Shown here one piece after another: positions 38,062-48,109 of a stretch of 64,000 nt of DNA. Location of the stretch: contig JALUYI010000020.1 of the NCBI GenBank assembly GCA_027013095.1, forward strand, positions 176,971-240,970. The letters run 5' to 3'. The translations under genes and the position numbers were made by a program. Within the stretch, counting starts at the first letter, position 1. Every line of letters starts with the position of its first letter. The notes under the pieces were generated by a model. That model was not told the DNA's origin, did no database searches, and worked only from the letters and a program-made list of their open reading frames with translations. This stretch comes from Paracoccaceae bacterium (GTDB lineage: Bacteria > Pseudomonadota > Alphaproteobacteria > Rhodobacterales > Rhodobacteraceae).

Positions 38062-40572
38062 ATGAAAAATGCCCTGCGGCTGATCCTGCGCCTTTTCGTG
38101 CTGACCGTCTGGCTGGCAGCGGGCAGCGCCCTGATTGCCGAGACGGTTGCGGGCAAAGGGTTTGACTTCAAGACATGGGAAACCACTGCAAGCCGCGCCG
38201 AGGGGATCATCAAGGATGCTCAGGCCTCATCACCGGCGCTTGAGACCCTGCGCGGGACGCTGGCCGATTTTCGCTCAAAGGCGCTGGCGGTGCAGGACGA
38301 CAACAAGGCTCGGATCGAAACCCTGCAATCGCAGCTGGACGCCCTTGGTCCGGCCCCAAAAAAGGGCGAGACCGAGGCCCCCGAGGTGGCCAGCAGACGC
38401 AAGGCCCTGACCGATCAGCTGGCCAAGGCAAAGGCACCGGTTCTGGCGGCCCAAGAGGCCTACAAGCGCGCCGACGGGATGATTGGCGAAATCGACCGGA
38501 TCATCCGCGAACGGGTCACCAGCGAACTGTTCACACTGGGGAAATCGCCGCTTAACCCGGGGCTCTGGCCAGAGTCCATCAGCATTTTGCTGCGCTTTTC
38601 CGGCGATATTCAGGGCGAGGTCAGCGAGGCGCTGTCCAGTGACGCCCAGTGGGTGATGACACGTCGTAGCCTGCCGGCCAGCCTGAGCCTGATCGTTCTG
38701 GCGCTGGTTTTGCTGACGCGGGCGCGCGTTTGGGCGCTGCGGCTGCTGGGGCTGGTCCCCGAGGCCCGCCATCGCGCCCATAATGAGGCGCGGGCGCTGC
38801 TGTTGTCGACGATGCGCCTGATCGTGCCGATGCTGGGGGTCTGGGCCCTGATCGGCGGCTTGCGGGCGACCGGACTGGTGGGGTTGCGCGGCGATGTTGT
38901 GCTGTCGGCGCTGCCGTCGATGGCGCTGGCGATCTTTGGCGGCAACTGGCTGGGCCGGACGCTGTTCAGCAAGTCCGACAATACGCCGATGTTCTTTTGG
39001 TTCAGCGAGGAAGAGGGGCGCACGGGCACCCGCCTTGCCGCGGCAATGGGCTTTGCCTTGGCGCTGCATTACGGCCTCGAGGGGATCGCGGCGGCGGCGG
39101 ATTTTCCACTGGATGCGCATATCGTGCTGTCCTTTCCGATCGTCCTGCTGGCGGGAATCCTGCTGGTTCGGACGGGGATCCTGTTGGAGCCTGAGCGCAG
39201 CGCGTCGGGCGCCGGGGTCAGCGAAAACCCCCTGCAGAGCCGCATCTTTCGCCTGCTGACCCGCACGCTGATCGTGCTCGGCGTGCTGGGGCCTCTGCTG
39301 GCGGCGGTCGGCTATTTCACCGCATCGATCTCGTTCATTTTTCCGGCTATCGAGACCTTGGCGCTGTTGGGAACGATGCTGGTGCTTTACCGGCTCGTGA
39401 TCAACCTGACCGAAGAGCTGTTGCTGTCCAGCGGACAGGTCACCGGCGAGGGCGAGCGCCCGGTGACCCTTTTGCCGGTGGCCATCGGATTTTTTCTGAT
39501 CCTTTTATCGCTGCCCTTGCTGGCGCTGATCTGGGGCGCACGGGTTTCGGACCTGCAAGAGGTCTGGCGCGTGGTCAACGACGGGTTCCAGATTGGCAAC
39601 CGGCGGATATCGATCACCGATTTCCTGATGTTCGCCGTTGTCTTTGCCATCGGCTATACGGCGACGCGCCTTGTGCAAAGCGCGCTGCGGACCACGGTTC
39701 TGCCGCGGATGCGTCTGGACGCGGGGGGGCGCAACGCGATTCTGACGGGAACCGGTTATGTCGGGATTTTTCTGGCGGCGGTGGCGGCGATCACCTCGGC
39801 GGGGTTGGACCTGTCCAGCCTTGCGATCGTGGCCGGGGCGCTGTCGGTCGGGATCGGGTTTGGCCTGCAGGCGATCGTGTCGAATTTCGTCTCGGGCATC
39901 ATCCTGCTGGTCGAGCGGCCGATCAAGGAGGGGGACTGGATCGAGGTCGGCGCGAACTCGGGCTATGTCCGCAAGATTTCGGTTCGCTCGACCGAGATCG
40001 AGACCTTTGATCGGGCGACCGTTATCGTGCCAAACGCCGATTTCATCTCGGGGACGGTCACCAACTGGACCCACAGTAACATGAACGGTCGCGTCAAGGT
40101 TCCGGTCGGGGTGGCCTATGACAGCGATCCTGAAAAGGTGCGCCAAATCCTGCTGGAGATCGCCGAGGGCCACGATCTGGTGGATCACCGCACCCATCCC
40201 AGCGTCGTGTTCCTGGGCTTTGGCGCGGATTCGCTGAATTTCGAGATCCGCGCGATCCTGAAGGACGTGAACTATGTTCTCAGCGTCAGATCGGACATGA
40301 ATTTTGAGATCTTCCGCCGCTTCAAGGAGGCGGGCATCAATATTCCCTTTGCCCAGCGCGACATCAATTTGCGCGATATGGGCGAACTGGGCGATATTCT
40401 GCGCCGCATGGGCGGCGAGGATGTGTCCCCGACCCTCGCCGCGAAAAGGCCGTCGGCCACACCCCCCACAGCAGCAACAGAACGTCCCCTTGCGCAAAAG
40501 GACGCGCGCCCGCAGAGCGAGGATTCCGACGACGATGACGGCACCGGGGATGTTGAGGGCATCGACTCGTGA
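38062..40572 (+). CDS. Large MscS-family mechanosensitive channel with DUF3772
   Basis: 836 aa. Signal sequence (about 1-28), periplasmic DUF3772 coiled-coil region (about 30-190), around ten membrane helices, then the MscS core: pore helix SLAIVAGALSVGIGFGLQAIVSNFVSGIILLVERPIKEGDWIEVG, with the beta domain after it (VPNADFISGTVTNWT). The C-terminal tail is low-complexity and acidic (EDSDDDDGTGD). Protects against hypo-osmotic shock by family. Starts one base after cysK and is likely cotranscribed. Confidence 0.92.
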   Translation: MKNALRLILRLFVLTVWLAAGSALIAETVAGKGFDFKTWETTASRAEGIIKDAQASSPALETLRGTLADFRSKALAVQDDNKARIETLQSQLDALGPAPKKGETEAPEVASRRKALTDQLAKAKAPVLAAQEAYKRADGMIGEIDRIIRERVTSELFTLGKSPLNPGLWPESISILLRFSGDIQGEVSEALSSDAQWVMTRRSLPASLSLIVLALVLLTRARVWALRLLGLVPEARHRAHNEARALLLSTMRLIVPMLGVWALIGGLRATGLVGLRGDVVLSALPSMALAIFGGNWLGRTLFSKSDNTPMFFWFSEEEGRTGTRLAAAMGFALALHYGLEGIAAAADFPLDAHIVLSFPIVLLAGILLVRTGILLEPERSASGAGVSENPLQSRIFRLLTRTLIVLGVLGPLLAAVGYFTASISFIFPAIETLALLGTMLVLYRLVINLTEELLLSSGQVTGEGERPVTLLPVAIGFFLILLSLPLLALIWGARVSDLQEVWRVVNDGFQIGNRRISITDFLMFAVVFAIGYTATRLVQSALRTTVLPRMRLDAGGRNAILTGTGYVGIFLAAVAAITSAGLDLSSLAIVAGALSVGIGFGLQAIVSNFVSGIILLVERPIKEGDWIEVGANSGYVRKISVRSTEIETFDRATVIVPNADFISGTVTNWTHSNMNGRVKVPVGVAYDSDPEKVRQILLEIAEGHDLVDHRTHPSVVFLGFGADSLNFEIRAILKDVNYVLSVRSDMNFEIFRRFKEAGINIPFAQRDINLRDMGELGDILRRMGGEDVSPTLAAKRPSATPPTAATERPLAQKDARPQSEDSDDDDGTGDVEGIDS

Positions 40573-40604
40573 CCTGCGGGTCAGTTGGGGCCAGTCAGGC
40601 GGCG

Positions 40605-42149
40605 TCAGTCAGGAAAATCAGGCACGATACGCATCGCCGGGGTGCAGTTCAGGGCCCGCGCGAGGCTTTCAAAGCGGGTTTCCACCACCTCGCCGAACAG
40701 GTCCTTGGTCTTGTCCGTCAAAAGCAGTTCCAGACGGTTCTTTTTGCGCCCCAGCTTTAGCGCACAATCGGCCCGGTGACTGGCGCCCGACAGCATGGCA
40801 CCAAAACGCATCGCCTTGCCGACGATCTCGGCTAGACGCTGCTCGTCCTTGCTCAGAAGCGCGATCACCTCGCTGAAGGCAGCGCTCTGCGAATTCTTGT
40901 AACGATAGAGCAGGGCCGCCCCCAGAAAGACCCGACCGGCATGGTCCAGCCCGCCAAGATTGGCGCGGGTGGCGTTATCAAAGCAGACTTCGGCGCGGTA
41001 GTCGGGATGCGCGCGCCAGGTGACGTCATGCAACAGGCAGGCAGCCTTGATCAGGCGTTTCCGGTCAGAGTTTTCGCGCTTGAACAGGGGTTTCAGAAAG
41101 TCATAGAGAACCTTGCCAAAGCCGGGATTGCGGGCCGAGGCGCGCTCCATGTAAAGGCAGGCTTCGATCAGGGGGTCGCGCTTGCGCAGGGCTTTTGGCA
41201 TCTGCTCAAAAAGCAGCCCCTCGCGGATGCCATAGCTTGAGGTCGCAATGTTTTCCGGGGCAAATTGGTTGATCAGCTCCAGCAGCACCCGCGCGGCGAC
41301 CGGCACAAGGCGCATACGTGCCGCCGAGCTGCCGGTCATGGCCCGCAGCCTGTCGATCGGCTGGGTTGCGATCCAGCGTGCCGTGTCGGCCAGTTGCCCG
41401 GGGGTCATGGCATATTCATGCAGGACTTTCAGAGGGTAGCTGCGCCGCTCCATGTCAAGCCGGGCAATGGCGCGCCACGAGCCGCCGACCAGAAACAGAG
41501 TCTTGTATTCGCTATCGAGGCTCTGGCGCAGTTGGGCAACACCCTTGCGGATTTCCTGCTCAAGGGGTCCATCGGTTCCGAACGGTGCCAGTTTCAGCGG
41601 ACCCAGCGGCGAGGTCAGGGTTTGGCCGACGCGGCCCTTGGCCAGTTCCGCCAGCTCCATCGAGGCGCCGCCGATGTCGCACATCAGCCCCTTGGCATCG
41701 GGCCAGCCCAGCAACACGCCCTGGGCCGATAGGCGGGCCTCTTCGGGGCCGCTGGCCACCTTCAGCACAAGTCCGGTCCGGGCCTTGACCTCGGCGCAGA
41801 ACGCGGCGCCGTCGCTGGCTTCGCGCACCGCTGCCGTGGCTACCGCATAAAGCGGCGCGGCCCCCATCCCCTCGGCCAGCAGCACAAAGCGTTTCAGCGC
41901 GTTCAACGCCCGTTCGCGCCCGCTGGGGTTCAGCTGCCCGGTTTCGGCCACCCCGGCCCCCAGCCCGCAGAGGATCTTTTCATTGAAGAAATAGGCAGGC
42001 GAACGGGCCGCGCCGTCAAACACCACCAGCCGCACCGAGTTGGATCCCACGTCAACGACCCCCAGCCGTTCGAGCCGACGCTTGTTTGAATATTGGAATA
42101 ACGGCAGGTCAAGTGTTCCCCGGGTCCGTTTTTTCGGTTTGGAGGTCAC
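40605..42149 (-). CDS. ppx: Exopolyphosphatase (Ppx/GppA)
   Basis: 514 aa acetate/sugar-kinase/actin-fold phosphatase that shortens inorganic polyphosphate. Nucleotide-binding phosphate-1 segment VVDVGSNSVRLVVFDG near residue 35, phosphate-2 segment CDIGGASMELAEL, and a C-terminal HD-like domain (HDVTWRAHPDYRAE). Downstream of ppk1 on the same strand with about 60 bp between, the usual pairing of polyphosphate synthesis and breakdown genes. Confidence 0.93.
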   Translation of the reverse strand: MTSKPKKRTRGTLDLPLFQYSNKRRLERLGVVDVGSNSVRLVVFDGAARSPAYFFNEKILCGLGAGVAETGQLNPSGRERALNALKRFVLLAEGMGAAPLYAVATAAVREASDGAAFCAEVKARTGLVLKVASGPEEARLSAQGVLLGWPDAKGLMCDIGGASMELAELAKGRVGQTLTSPLGPLKLAPFGTDGPLEQEIRKGVAQLRQSLDSEYKTLFLVGGSWRAIARLDMERRSYPLKVLHEYAMTPGQLADTARWIATQPIDRLRAMTGSSAARMRLVPVAARVLLELINQFAPENIATSSYGIREGLLFEQMPKALRKRDPLIEACLYMERASARNPGFGKVLYDFLKPLFKRENSDRKRLIKAACLLHDVTWRAHPDYRAEVCFDNATRANLGGLDHAGRVFLGAALLYRYKNSQSAAFSEVIALLSKDEQRLAEIVGKAMRFGAMLSGASHRADCALKLGRKKNRLELLLTDKTKDLFGEVVETRFESLARALNCTPAMRIVPDFPD

Positions 42150-42210
42150 GACTCAAACAGCCCATTTCTGAGGTCCACGGGGGCACAGTAAACCAGCGGG
42201 CAAAGGCCGG

Positions 42211-44466
42211 TCAATCTCTGGTATGGGTCAGTTCGGGGACGTCCTTGGCCCCGACCGAGCCGCGCCCCGAGAGCGACGGGTTCTCCATGAAAAAGCGGTG
42301 GCAGGAAAACAGGTGCTCACCGGGTTTGCGGTGGTGACGCAAAAAGCTGCCGTCGGTCTGCAAGACCCAGCTTTGCGCCTGATCGGCAAGGTTGGCGGCC
42401 ATGATCTGGCTCATCACTTGCGCATGGACGGTCTTGTTCTTGATTTCCACCAGCGTTTCCACCCGCCGGTCAAGATTTCGCCCCATCCAGTCGGCCGAGC
42501 TGATGTAAACCCGGGCCTTCTTGCTGGGCAGCGCGCGGCCATTGCCAAAGCAGACGATGCGCGAATGTTCCAGAAACCGCCCGACGATGGATTTCACCCG
42601 GATATTTTCGCTGAGGCCCCTAACCCCGGGGCGCAGGCCGCAGATTCCGCGCACCACCAGACTGATCCTGACCCCCGCGGCGCTGGCCCGGTAAAGGGCG
42701 TCGATCACATCGCTTTCCACCAGCGCGTTCAGCTTGGCCCATATCTCGCCCGGCTTGCCGGCTTTGGCATTGTCGATTTCGGTCTGGATTGCGGCAATAA
42801 GCGCGGCCTTCAGCCCGTCCGGTGAGATCGCCAAATTTTCCAGAGCCCCCGGCTTGGCATAGCCCGAAACATAATTAAAGACCTTGGTGGCATCCCGCCC
42901 CAGCGCCGGATCGCAGGTGAAAAGCGACAGGTCGGTATAGATGCGTGCTGTGATCGGATGGTAATTTCCGGTGCCGAAATGGGTGTAGGTGACCAGCCGG
43001 TCGCCCTCGCGGCGGACCACGGTCGATATCTTGGCGTGGGTTTTCCAGTCGAGAAACCCGTAAACCACATGCGCACCGGACCGCTCCAGACGACGTGACT
43101 GGCGGATATTGGCGGCCTCGTCAAAGCGCGCCTTCAGCTCGACCAGCGCTGTCACCGATTTGCCATCCTCGGCGGCTTCGCAGAGGGCGGCGACGATGGG
43201 GCTTTCGTTGGAGGTGCGGTAGAGGGTCTGCTTGATGGCCAGAACATTCGGGTCCGCAGCGGCCTGTTTCAAAAAGCGGATGACCATGTCAAAGGTTTCA
43301 TAGGGGTGGTGCAGCAACATGTCCTTTTGCAGGATCGCGGCAAAAATATCGCCGTCATGGTCCTGTACGCGCTCGGGGACGCGCGGGGTGAATTTCGGCC
43401 ACAACAGGTCGGGGCGGTCCCTAAGGACCAGCTCGCCGAGGTCGCTGATGCCGACGATTCCGCCCATTTCGACCACCTCGTCCTCGCTGATCTGCAGTGC
43501 GCCCCGGATCAGGTTGCGCAAAGAGGTGGGGGCGTTGCCGGACAAGGACAGGCGGATGACCTCGCCCCGGCGGCGGCGCTTGAGGGCGATTTCAAATTCG
43601 CGCACCAGATCCTCGGCCTCTTCCTCGACCTCAAGGTCGCTGTCGCGCAGAACCCGAAAGGCGCAATTTGCGACCAGCTTGTAGCCGGGAAACAAAGCGG
43701 AGATATTGTCCAGCAGCAGTTCTTCCAGTGGCAAAAAGCGTTTCCGGCCGCTGCCATGCCCCGGCAGGATCACGAAACGGGCGATCTGGTGCGGGATCGG
43801 CAGCAGCGACAACAGGCGCCGCCCGTCCTTTTTGCGCGACAGTTCCAACGCCAGCGACAGGCCCTCGTTGGGGATGAACGGAAATGGATGCGCCGGGTCG
43901 ATGGCCAGCGGCGAGAGGACTGGAAACACCTGTTCCAGGAAATGCCGGGCCAGAAAGGCGCGGTCGTCGGCGGTCAGTTCATCGCGGTGCAAGAGCGAGA
44001 TTCCCTCGGCCTCCATCTGCTCCTGCAGCCGCGCCCAGACCTCTTGCTGGCGCAGCATCAACGCGCGCGCATCCGCGTCAATCAGCACCAGTTGCTCGGC
44101 GGGGGTGCGCCCATCAGCCGCCGGTCGGGTCACGCCATTGCGCTGTAATTCCCGCAGGCCGGCCACGCGGACGGAATAGAACTCGTCCAGATTGGTGGCC
44201 GAGATCGACAAAAAGCGCACCCGCTCCAGCAGCGGCACATCGGGGTTTGAGGCTTCTTCCAGAACCCGCCAGTTGAATGCCAGCCACGACAGTTCGCGGT
44301 TGAAAAAGCGCGACGGGCCATGCGGATCGATGTCCTCGACGGTAGACGCCTCGGGAAAGGAGGCGTTCAGAAAATCGGCGTTACACATGGGCTGGTCCCG
44401 GCTGGGCGATTTGTCAGGGGACGGCCCCGGAGCGACAGGCCTGAGCGGTTCGGTTGAGCGGGACAT
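42211..44466 (-). CDS. ppk1: Polyphosphate kinase 1
   Basis: Makes inorganic polyphosphate from ATP. 751 aa with the PPK1 order: N-terminal [19 protein letters not shown], head domain, then two PLD-like catalytic domains. The autophosphorylated His is expected in [11 protein letters not shown], and [10 protein letters not shown] is the second conserved block. The N-terminal ~26 residues before MCNADF are proline/serine-rich, and a start at 44388 is possible. Paired with ppx. Confidence 0.94.
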   Translation of the reverse strand: MSRSTEPLRPVAPGPSPDKSPSRDQPMCNADFLNASFPEASTVEDIDPHGPSRFFNRELSWLAFNWRVLEEASNPDVPLLERVRFLSISATNLDEFYSVRVAGLRELQRNGVTRPAADGRTPAEQLVLIDADARALMLRQQEVWARLQEQMEAEGISLLHRDELTADDRAFLARHFLEQVFPVLSPLAIDPAHPFPFIPNEGLSLALELSRKKDGRRLLSLLPIPHQIARFVILPGHGSGRKRFLPLEELLLDNISALFPGYKLVANCAFRVLRDSDLEVEEEAEDLVREFEIALKRRRRGEVIRLSLSGNAPTSLRNLIRGALQISEDEVVEMGGIVGISDLGELVLRDRPDLLWPKFTPRVPERVQDHDGDIFAAILQKDMLLHHPYETFDMVIRFLKQAAADPNVLAIKQTLYRTSNESPIVAALCEAAEDGKSVTALVELKARFDEAANIRQSRRLERSGAHVVYGFLDWKTHAKISTVVRREGDRLVTYTHFGTGNYHPITARIYTDLSLFTCDPALGRDATKVFNYVSGYAKPGALENLAISPDGLKAALIAAIQTEIDNAKAGKPGEIWAKLNALVESDVIDALYRASAAGVRISLVVRGICGLRPGVRGLSENIRVKSIVGRFLEHSRIVCFGNGRALPSKKARVYISSADWMGRNLDRRVETLVEIKNKTVHAQVMSQIMAANLADQAQSWVLQTDGSFLRHHRKPGEHLFSCHRFFMENPSLSGRGSVGAKDVPELTHTRD

Positions 44467-44634
44467 CCGGGCATTATGCCCCGGAAGCGGCGCCGTTGTC
44501 CAGTGGCCGGCGGCGGGACTCGCGCCCGAGAGGATCGGCTTTTTGCGTATGGAGCCGTGAGCTTTTGACGTGATGGATCAGATCACCGTGATACTCGAGG
44601 TGCTTTGGCAAAACAGGTTGCGCTTGCCGGGCCC

Positions 44635-45324
44635 TCAAATGTCATGTTTGCTCGTCCGGTCTTGCCGTTGCCACTGCTCCCAGACGAACGGGTAGTTCCA
44701 GATGCAGCGGTGGGTGTTTTCAAGCGCCGCCCGAATGTTGTCCCGACGTGCATGATCTCCACTGCTGTAATCGTGAAATTGAATGCTGAGCCAGTCGATT
44801 TCTCTGATCAGGCCAGTTGCGATCAGATGTGGAAGGATATCATATTCACCGCCTTCGATGTTGATTTTCATGGCGGAAATCCTGTTCAGGCCAAGGGTGG
44901 GAATTACTGCCTCGGCGGCGCGAACCTGTCCGGTGACATGAGGCCCCCCGGCGACAAAGGCAGAAGAGGCGTCCTCTGTATCGGACAGTTCCAGTGTGCC
45001 GTCCGCGCTGCCTAGGGCAAAATCATGGCAGACTACCTTTGGATCATCGGCGAATCTGGCCTGCAGTGCCGCGGCAAAGGTCGGATGCGGTTCAAATACG
45101 TGAACCTTGCAATCGTAAAGCGCACGCATGTCCGAGGTCCATTCGCCTTGATAACCTCCGAGATCAAAGACTACGGATTCTGCGCTCAGCCCGCCGTAGC
45201 GGGTCGGTGTTCCCCGTCCCTGCTCGCGGTTGAATTTCCGGACCCGTTGCCGCTCTTGGCGCGCTTTTGGGTCTGTCAAAATGCGCCAGTGCTTTTTTAT
45301 CGCTTTGGTCAGAGGATTTTCCAC
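44635..45324 (-). CDS. FkbM-family methyltransferase
   Basis: 229 aa SAM methyltransferase of the FkbM type. Motif I VVFDLGGYQGEWT (about 51-63), acidic motif VHVFEPHP, and MKINIEGGEYDIL (motif IV). FkbM enzymes O-methylate sugars, polyketides or glycans. The DNA is less GC-rich than ppk1, and the gene sits alone between ppk1 and the SHMT-like gene, suggesting insertion. Substrate unknown. Confidence 0.85.
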   Translation of the reverse strand: MENPLTKAIKKHWRILTDPKARQERQRVRKFNREQGRGTPTRYGGLSAESVVFDLGGYQGEWTSDMRALYDCKVHVFEPHPTFAAALQARFADDPKVVCHDFALGSADGTLELSDTEDASSAFVAGGPHVTGQVRAAEAVIPTLGLNRISAMKINIEGGEYDILPHLIATGLIREIDWLSIQFHDYSSGDHARRDNIRAALENTHRCIWNYPFVWEQWQRQDRTSKHDI

Positions 45325-45351
45325 GGTCCCGTTCCTTTCCTTGCCCCCGCC

Positions 45352-46680
45352 TCAGTCATGATCGTTGACAAAATGCACCCGTTGGAAGGGCCGCCGAAAG
45401 GCGCTGACATCGGCGGCCAGCGTTTCGGGGTTCGCCGCCGTCAGGGCGCGCGAGATCAGATCGGCGATGGTTTCGATCTCGGGCAGGCCCATGCCGCGGC
45501 GGACGATCTCGGGGGTGCCGATGCGCAGGCCGTTCATGTCTCCGGTGACTGGCGGCAGGGGCAGGCCGATACCCGAGGTCAGGATATTGGCCCGGCGCAG
45601 CCTTTTCGCCGCCGTCTGACCACCGCCATAGGCTGCCGCCTCGATGGCAAACTGATGCGAGGTGGTGGCGCCCTTGTGCGCCGCAAACAGCGGAATCTGT
45701 CGCGCCTGCAACGCCTCGGCCAGCCCCTGCGCCGTGGCCACCATTGCCTGTGCATAGGCGGTGCCGTGATCGCGCCAGTCCAGCAGCGTCATCGCCAGTG
45801 CCGCGGTTTTGGCGGCATCGAAATTTGCCGTCAGGCCGGGAAAGGCGATCCGGTCCAGCCGCGCGGCAAGCGTAGGATCATTGGTCACGATCAGCCCTCC
45901 GGCCGGGCCGCCGAGGCTTTTGTAGGTGGACATGCTCATCAGATGGGCGCCCTGATCCAGCGGATTTTGCCATGTGCCTCCGGCGATCATGCCGCAGAGA
46001 TGGGCGGCATCAAACAACAGATAGGCGCCGACCTCTTCAGCGATCTCGCGCACCGCGCTGACCGGGTGGGGAAAGAGGTTCAGGCTGCCGCCCATGGTGA
46101 TCAGGCGCGGGCTGAGGTCGCGGGCCATTTCGGCTAGCGCGGCCACGTCAACCGTATAGCCGTCGGCATTGACCGGTGCGTCGTGGATCTGCAGCCCATA
46201 GAGCCCCGCAGCTCCGGCCTGATGATGGGTGACATGCCCGGCGATGCTGTCGGGGAATGCAATGATCCGATCGCCGGGCCGACAGGTCGCCATAAACGCA
46301 TAAAGGTTGCCAAGCGCCCCCGACGCCACCCGGATTTCGGCATAGTCCGCATGAAAGACCTCGGCGGCAAGCTCGGCGGCGATCACCTCGATTTCCTGGA
46401 TTGCCTCCAGTCCCATCTCGTATTTGTCGCCGGGATAGCCCAGCGACGGGCGTGAGCCAAGACCGCTGCCAAGCAGAGCCTCGGCCCGCGGGTTCATGAC
46501 ATTGGTCGCAGGATTGAGGTTCAGACAGTCGCGGTCATGGATGTCGCGGTTCTGTTCGGCCAGCGCCTGCAAGCGCTGCGCGATGTCATGGCTCGGTGCT
46601 TTCGCGGTTTGTTGCGCAATATCGCCAATCAGCGCTTCGGATGGTGCCGGCACCCAGTTCCGGTGTTTTAGTTTCTGCAC
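45352..46680 (-). CDS. Serine hydroxymethyltransferase-like PLP enzyme
   Basis: 442 aa fold type I PLP enzyme related to GlyA but divergent. PLP Lys in STYKSLGGPAGG (about 254, where GlyA has [11 protein letters not shown]) and cofactor Asp in LLFDAAHLCG (about 224). LGSRPSLGYPGDKYEMG corresponds to the SHMT substrate loop. The genome has a canonical glyA at 51008, so this one probably acts on another beta-hydroxy amino acid (inference). The start is GTG at 46680, preceded by GGAGGGC; upstream in-frame sequence overlaps the cupin gene and looks non-coding. Same strand as the cupin gene, 100 bp downstream of it. Confidence 0.82.
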   Translation of the reverse strand: MQKLKHRNWVPAPSEALIGDIAQQTAKAPSHDIAQRLQALAEQNRDIHDRDCLNLNPATNVMNPRAEALLGSGLGSRPSLGYPGDKYEMGLEAIQEIEVIAAELAAEVFHADYAEIRVASGALGNLYAFMATCRPGDRIIAFPDSIAGHVTHHQAGAAGLYGLQIHDAPVNADGYTVDVAALAEMARDLSPRLITMGGSLNLFPHPVSAVREIAEEVGAYLLFDAAHLCGMIAGGTWQNPLDQGAHLMSMSTYKSLGGPAGGLIVTNDPTLAARLDRIAFPGLTANFDAAKTAALAMTLLDWRDHGTAYAQAMVATAQGLAEALQARQIPLFAAHKGATTSHQFAIEAAAYGGGQTAAKRLRRANILTSGIGLPLPPVTGDMNGLRIGTPEIVRRGMGLPEIETIADLISRALTAANPETLAADVSAFRRPFQRVHFVNDHD

Positions 46681-46780
46681 CTTTGCCCTCCTGTTTGACC
46701 GTTTGCCGGTTTGGCGTCCGTTATGTGGCGCCGGTCTGATGTGCCCCGCTGGCGTCCCGTGGTGTCCGGTGTGGGGCTGG

Positions 46781-47890
46781 CTATGTTTCAAGCAGCCGCG
46801 TCTCAAAGGCGCCGGGCAGGGCCACCTCCAACAATTCCAGATCATCCGTGCAATCGACATATTGCGTCACCATCCCCGGCGGGATGACGAAGGCATCACC
46901 GGCGCTCAGCCGGTGCGTTGCGCCGTTTTCGGCGCGCAGGGCCATCGCCCCCTCGGTCACAAAGTTGAACACGATATCACCCTCATGGCATGTCGGCGGT
47001 ACAGAGCCCCCCTGAAATCGGGCGACCTCGACGCTGGCCACACCCTTTGTCCCGGCGTTGATGCCGGTGTCGCGACAGGTAAATCCGGGAATGCGAAAGG
47101 GGCGCCAGCGGGCCTTTTTGCGGACGTGATGCACGAATCTCTGCCCCTGCCACTCTCGCGCTGGATCGCCGCGCCCGTTGGGCAGCTGCATGGTGTGGTC
47201 GATGGTGGTGACATGCTCGGCCGGCACGCCGATTTCGATGACTTCGAGGTCGGCGGAGGCGTGGCACACCCGGTGGCGAATTGCCGGCGGCTGGATCACG
47301 CAATCGCCGGGGTGCAGACGCAGCATGTCATCGCCCTGATCCTCATAGAGGACATCGACCCAGCCCCCGATACAATAGATCAACTGAAAGCCGACGCTGT
47401 GGTAATGCACCATGTCCGGCACCGCGCCGCCACCCGGAATGCGGATATGGCTGGCAATGATCGCGCCGCCAAGGCGCGATGGCACGAGGTCGCGATAATT
47501 CATCCCGGCCCGGCCAATGACCCACGGGGCCTCATCGGCAAGGCGGCGCAGGGCGAATTCGTGGTGCGTTTGCGGGATATCCAGCGCGGGCGCGAGGGGG
47601 GCAAGCTGAATTTTGGTGCCGTTGGGCGCGCGCAGATCTTTACCCGCCGGTCCATCGGTCCCGGCAAAGGCGGCCGGGTCCGGGACCTCAAGGCGAATCG
47701 TTACCGGCGGCGTCGGATCGCCGCTTTTGAGACGCAGCCGCAGACCGTGCCCGGACAGGACCGCCAGCCGCGGATTGTCGGCGGGAAAGATCATATCGAG
47801 GGCAAAGCCCAGCGTTTGGCTGAAAAAGGCAAGATCCGCGGGAAAATCTTCTGTTGAAAGGCAAAGCTGGGCTTTGGTGTCCTGTGGCAT
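46781..47890 (-). CDS. VOC-bicupin fusion protein
   Basis: 369 aa. Residues 1-100 look like a glyoxalase/VOC half-domain (LCLSTEDFPADLAFFSQTLGFALDMIFPADNPRLAVL). Two cupin barrels follow: the first with HYHSVGFQLIYCIGGWVDVLYE and IRHRV, the second with CHEGDIVFNFVTEGAMAL and GDAFVIPPGMVTQY. Both metal sites look at least partly present. It is upstream of the SHMT-like gene and likely in one operon. The reaction is unknown; the domain mix suggests a dioxygenase or isomerase on a small polar substrate (inference). Confidence 0.78.
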   Translation of the reverse strand: MPQDTKAQLCLSTEDFPADLAFFSQTLGFALDMIFPADNPRLAVLSGHGLRLRLKSGDPTPPVTIRLEVPDPAAFAGTDGPAGKDLRAPNGTKIQLAPLAPALDIPQTHHEFALRRLADEAPWVIGRAGMNYRDLVPSRLGGAIIASHIRIPGGGAVPDMVHYHSVGFQLIYCIGGWVDVLYEDQGDDMLRLHPGDCVIQPPAIRHRVCHASADLEVIEIGVPAEHVTTIDHTMQLPNGRGDPAREWQGQRFVHHVRKKARWRPFRIPGFTCRDTGINAGTKGVASVEVARFQGGSVPPTCHEGDIVFNFVTEGAMALRAENGATHRLSAGDAFVIPPGMVTQYVDCTDDLELLEVALPGAFETRLLET

Positions 47891-48109
47891 GTGCTGGGCC
47901 CTGTGACTGGCGTTTGTCGCAACGCTAGCGGTTTTCCCGTGAAGTGCAAGGCAAAGCCCGCAAGATCGGCATGACGAGCGCGCGAGCGACCGGCGGAGGG
48001 CATCGGACGTGCCGGTTCAGATGTCGTTTGCACGCCGGGGGGCTTGCGCGCGGGCGCGCTCTGCGGCACAAGTCGGTGACAGGCTGACTGAGCCGCAAGA
48101 GGAGTATAA

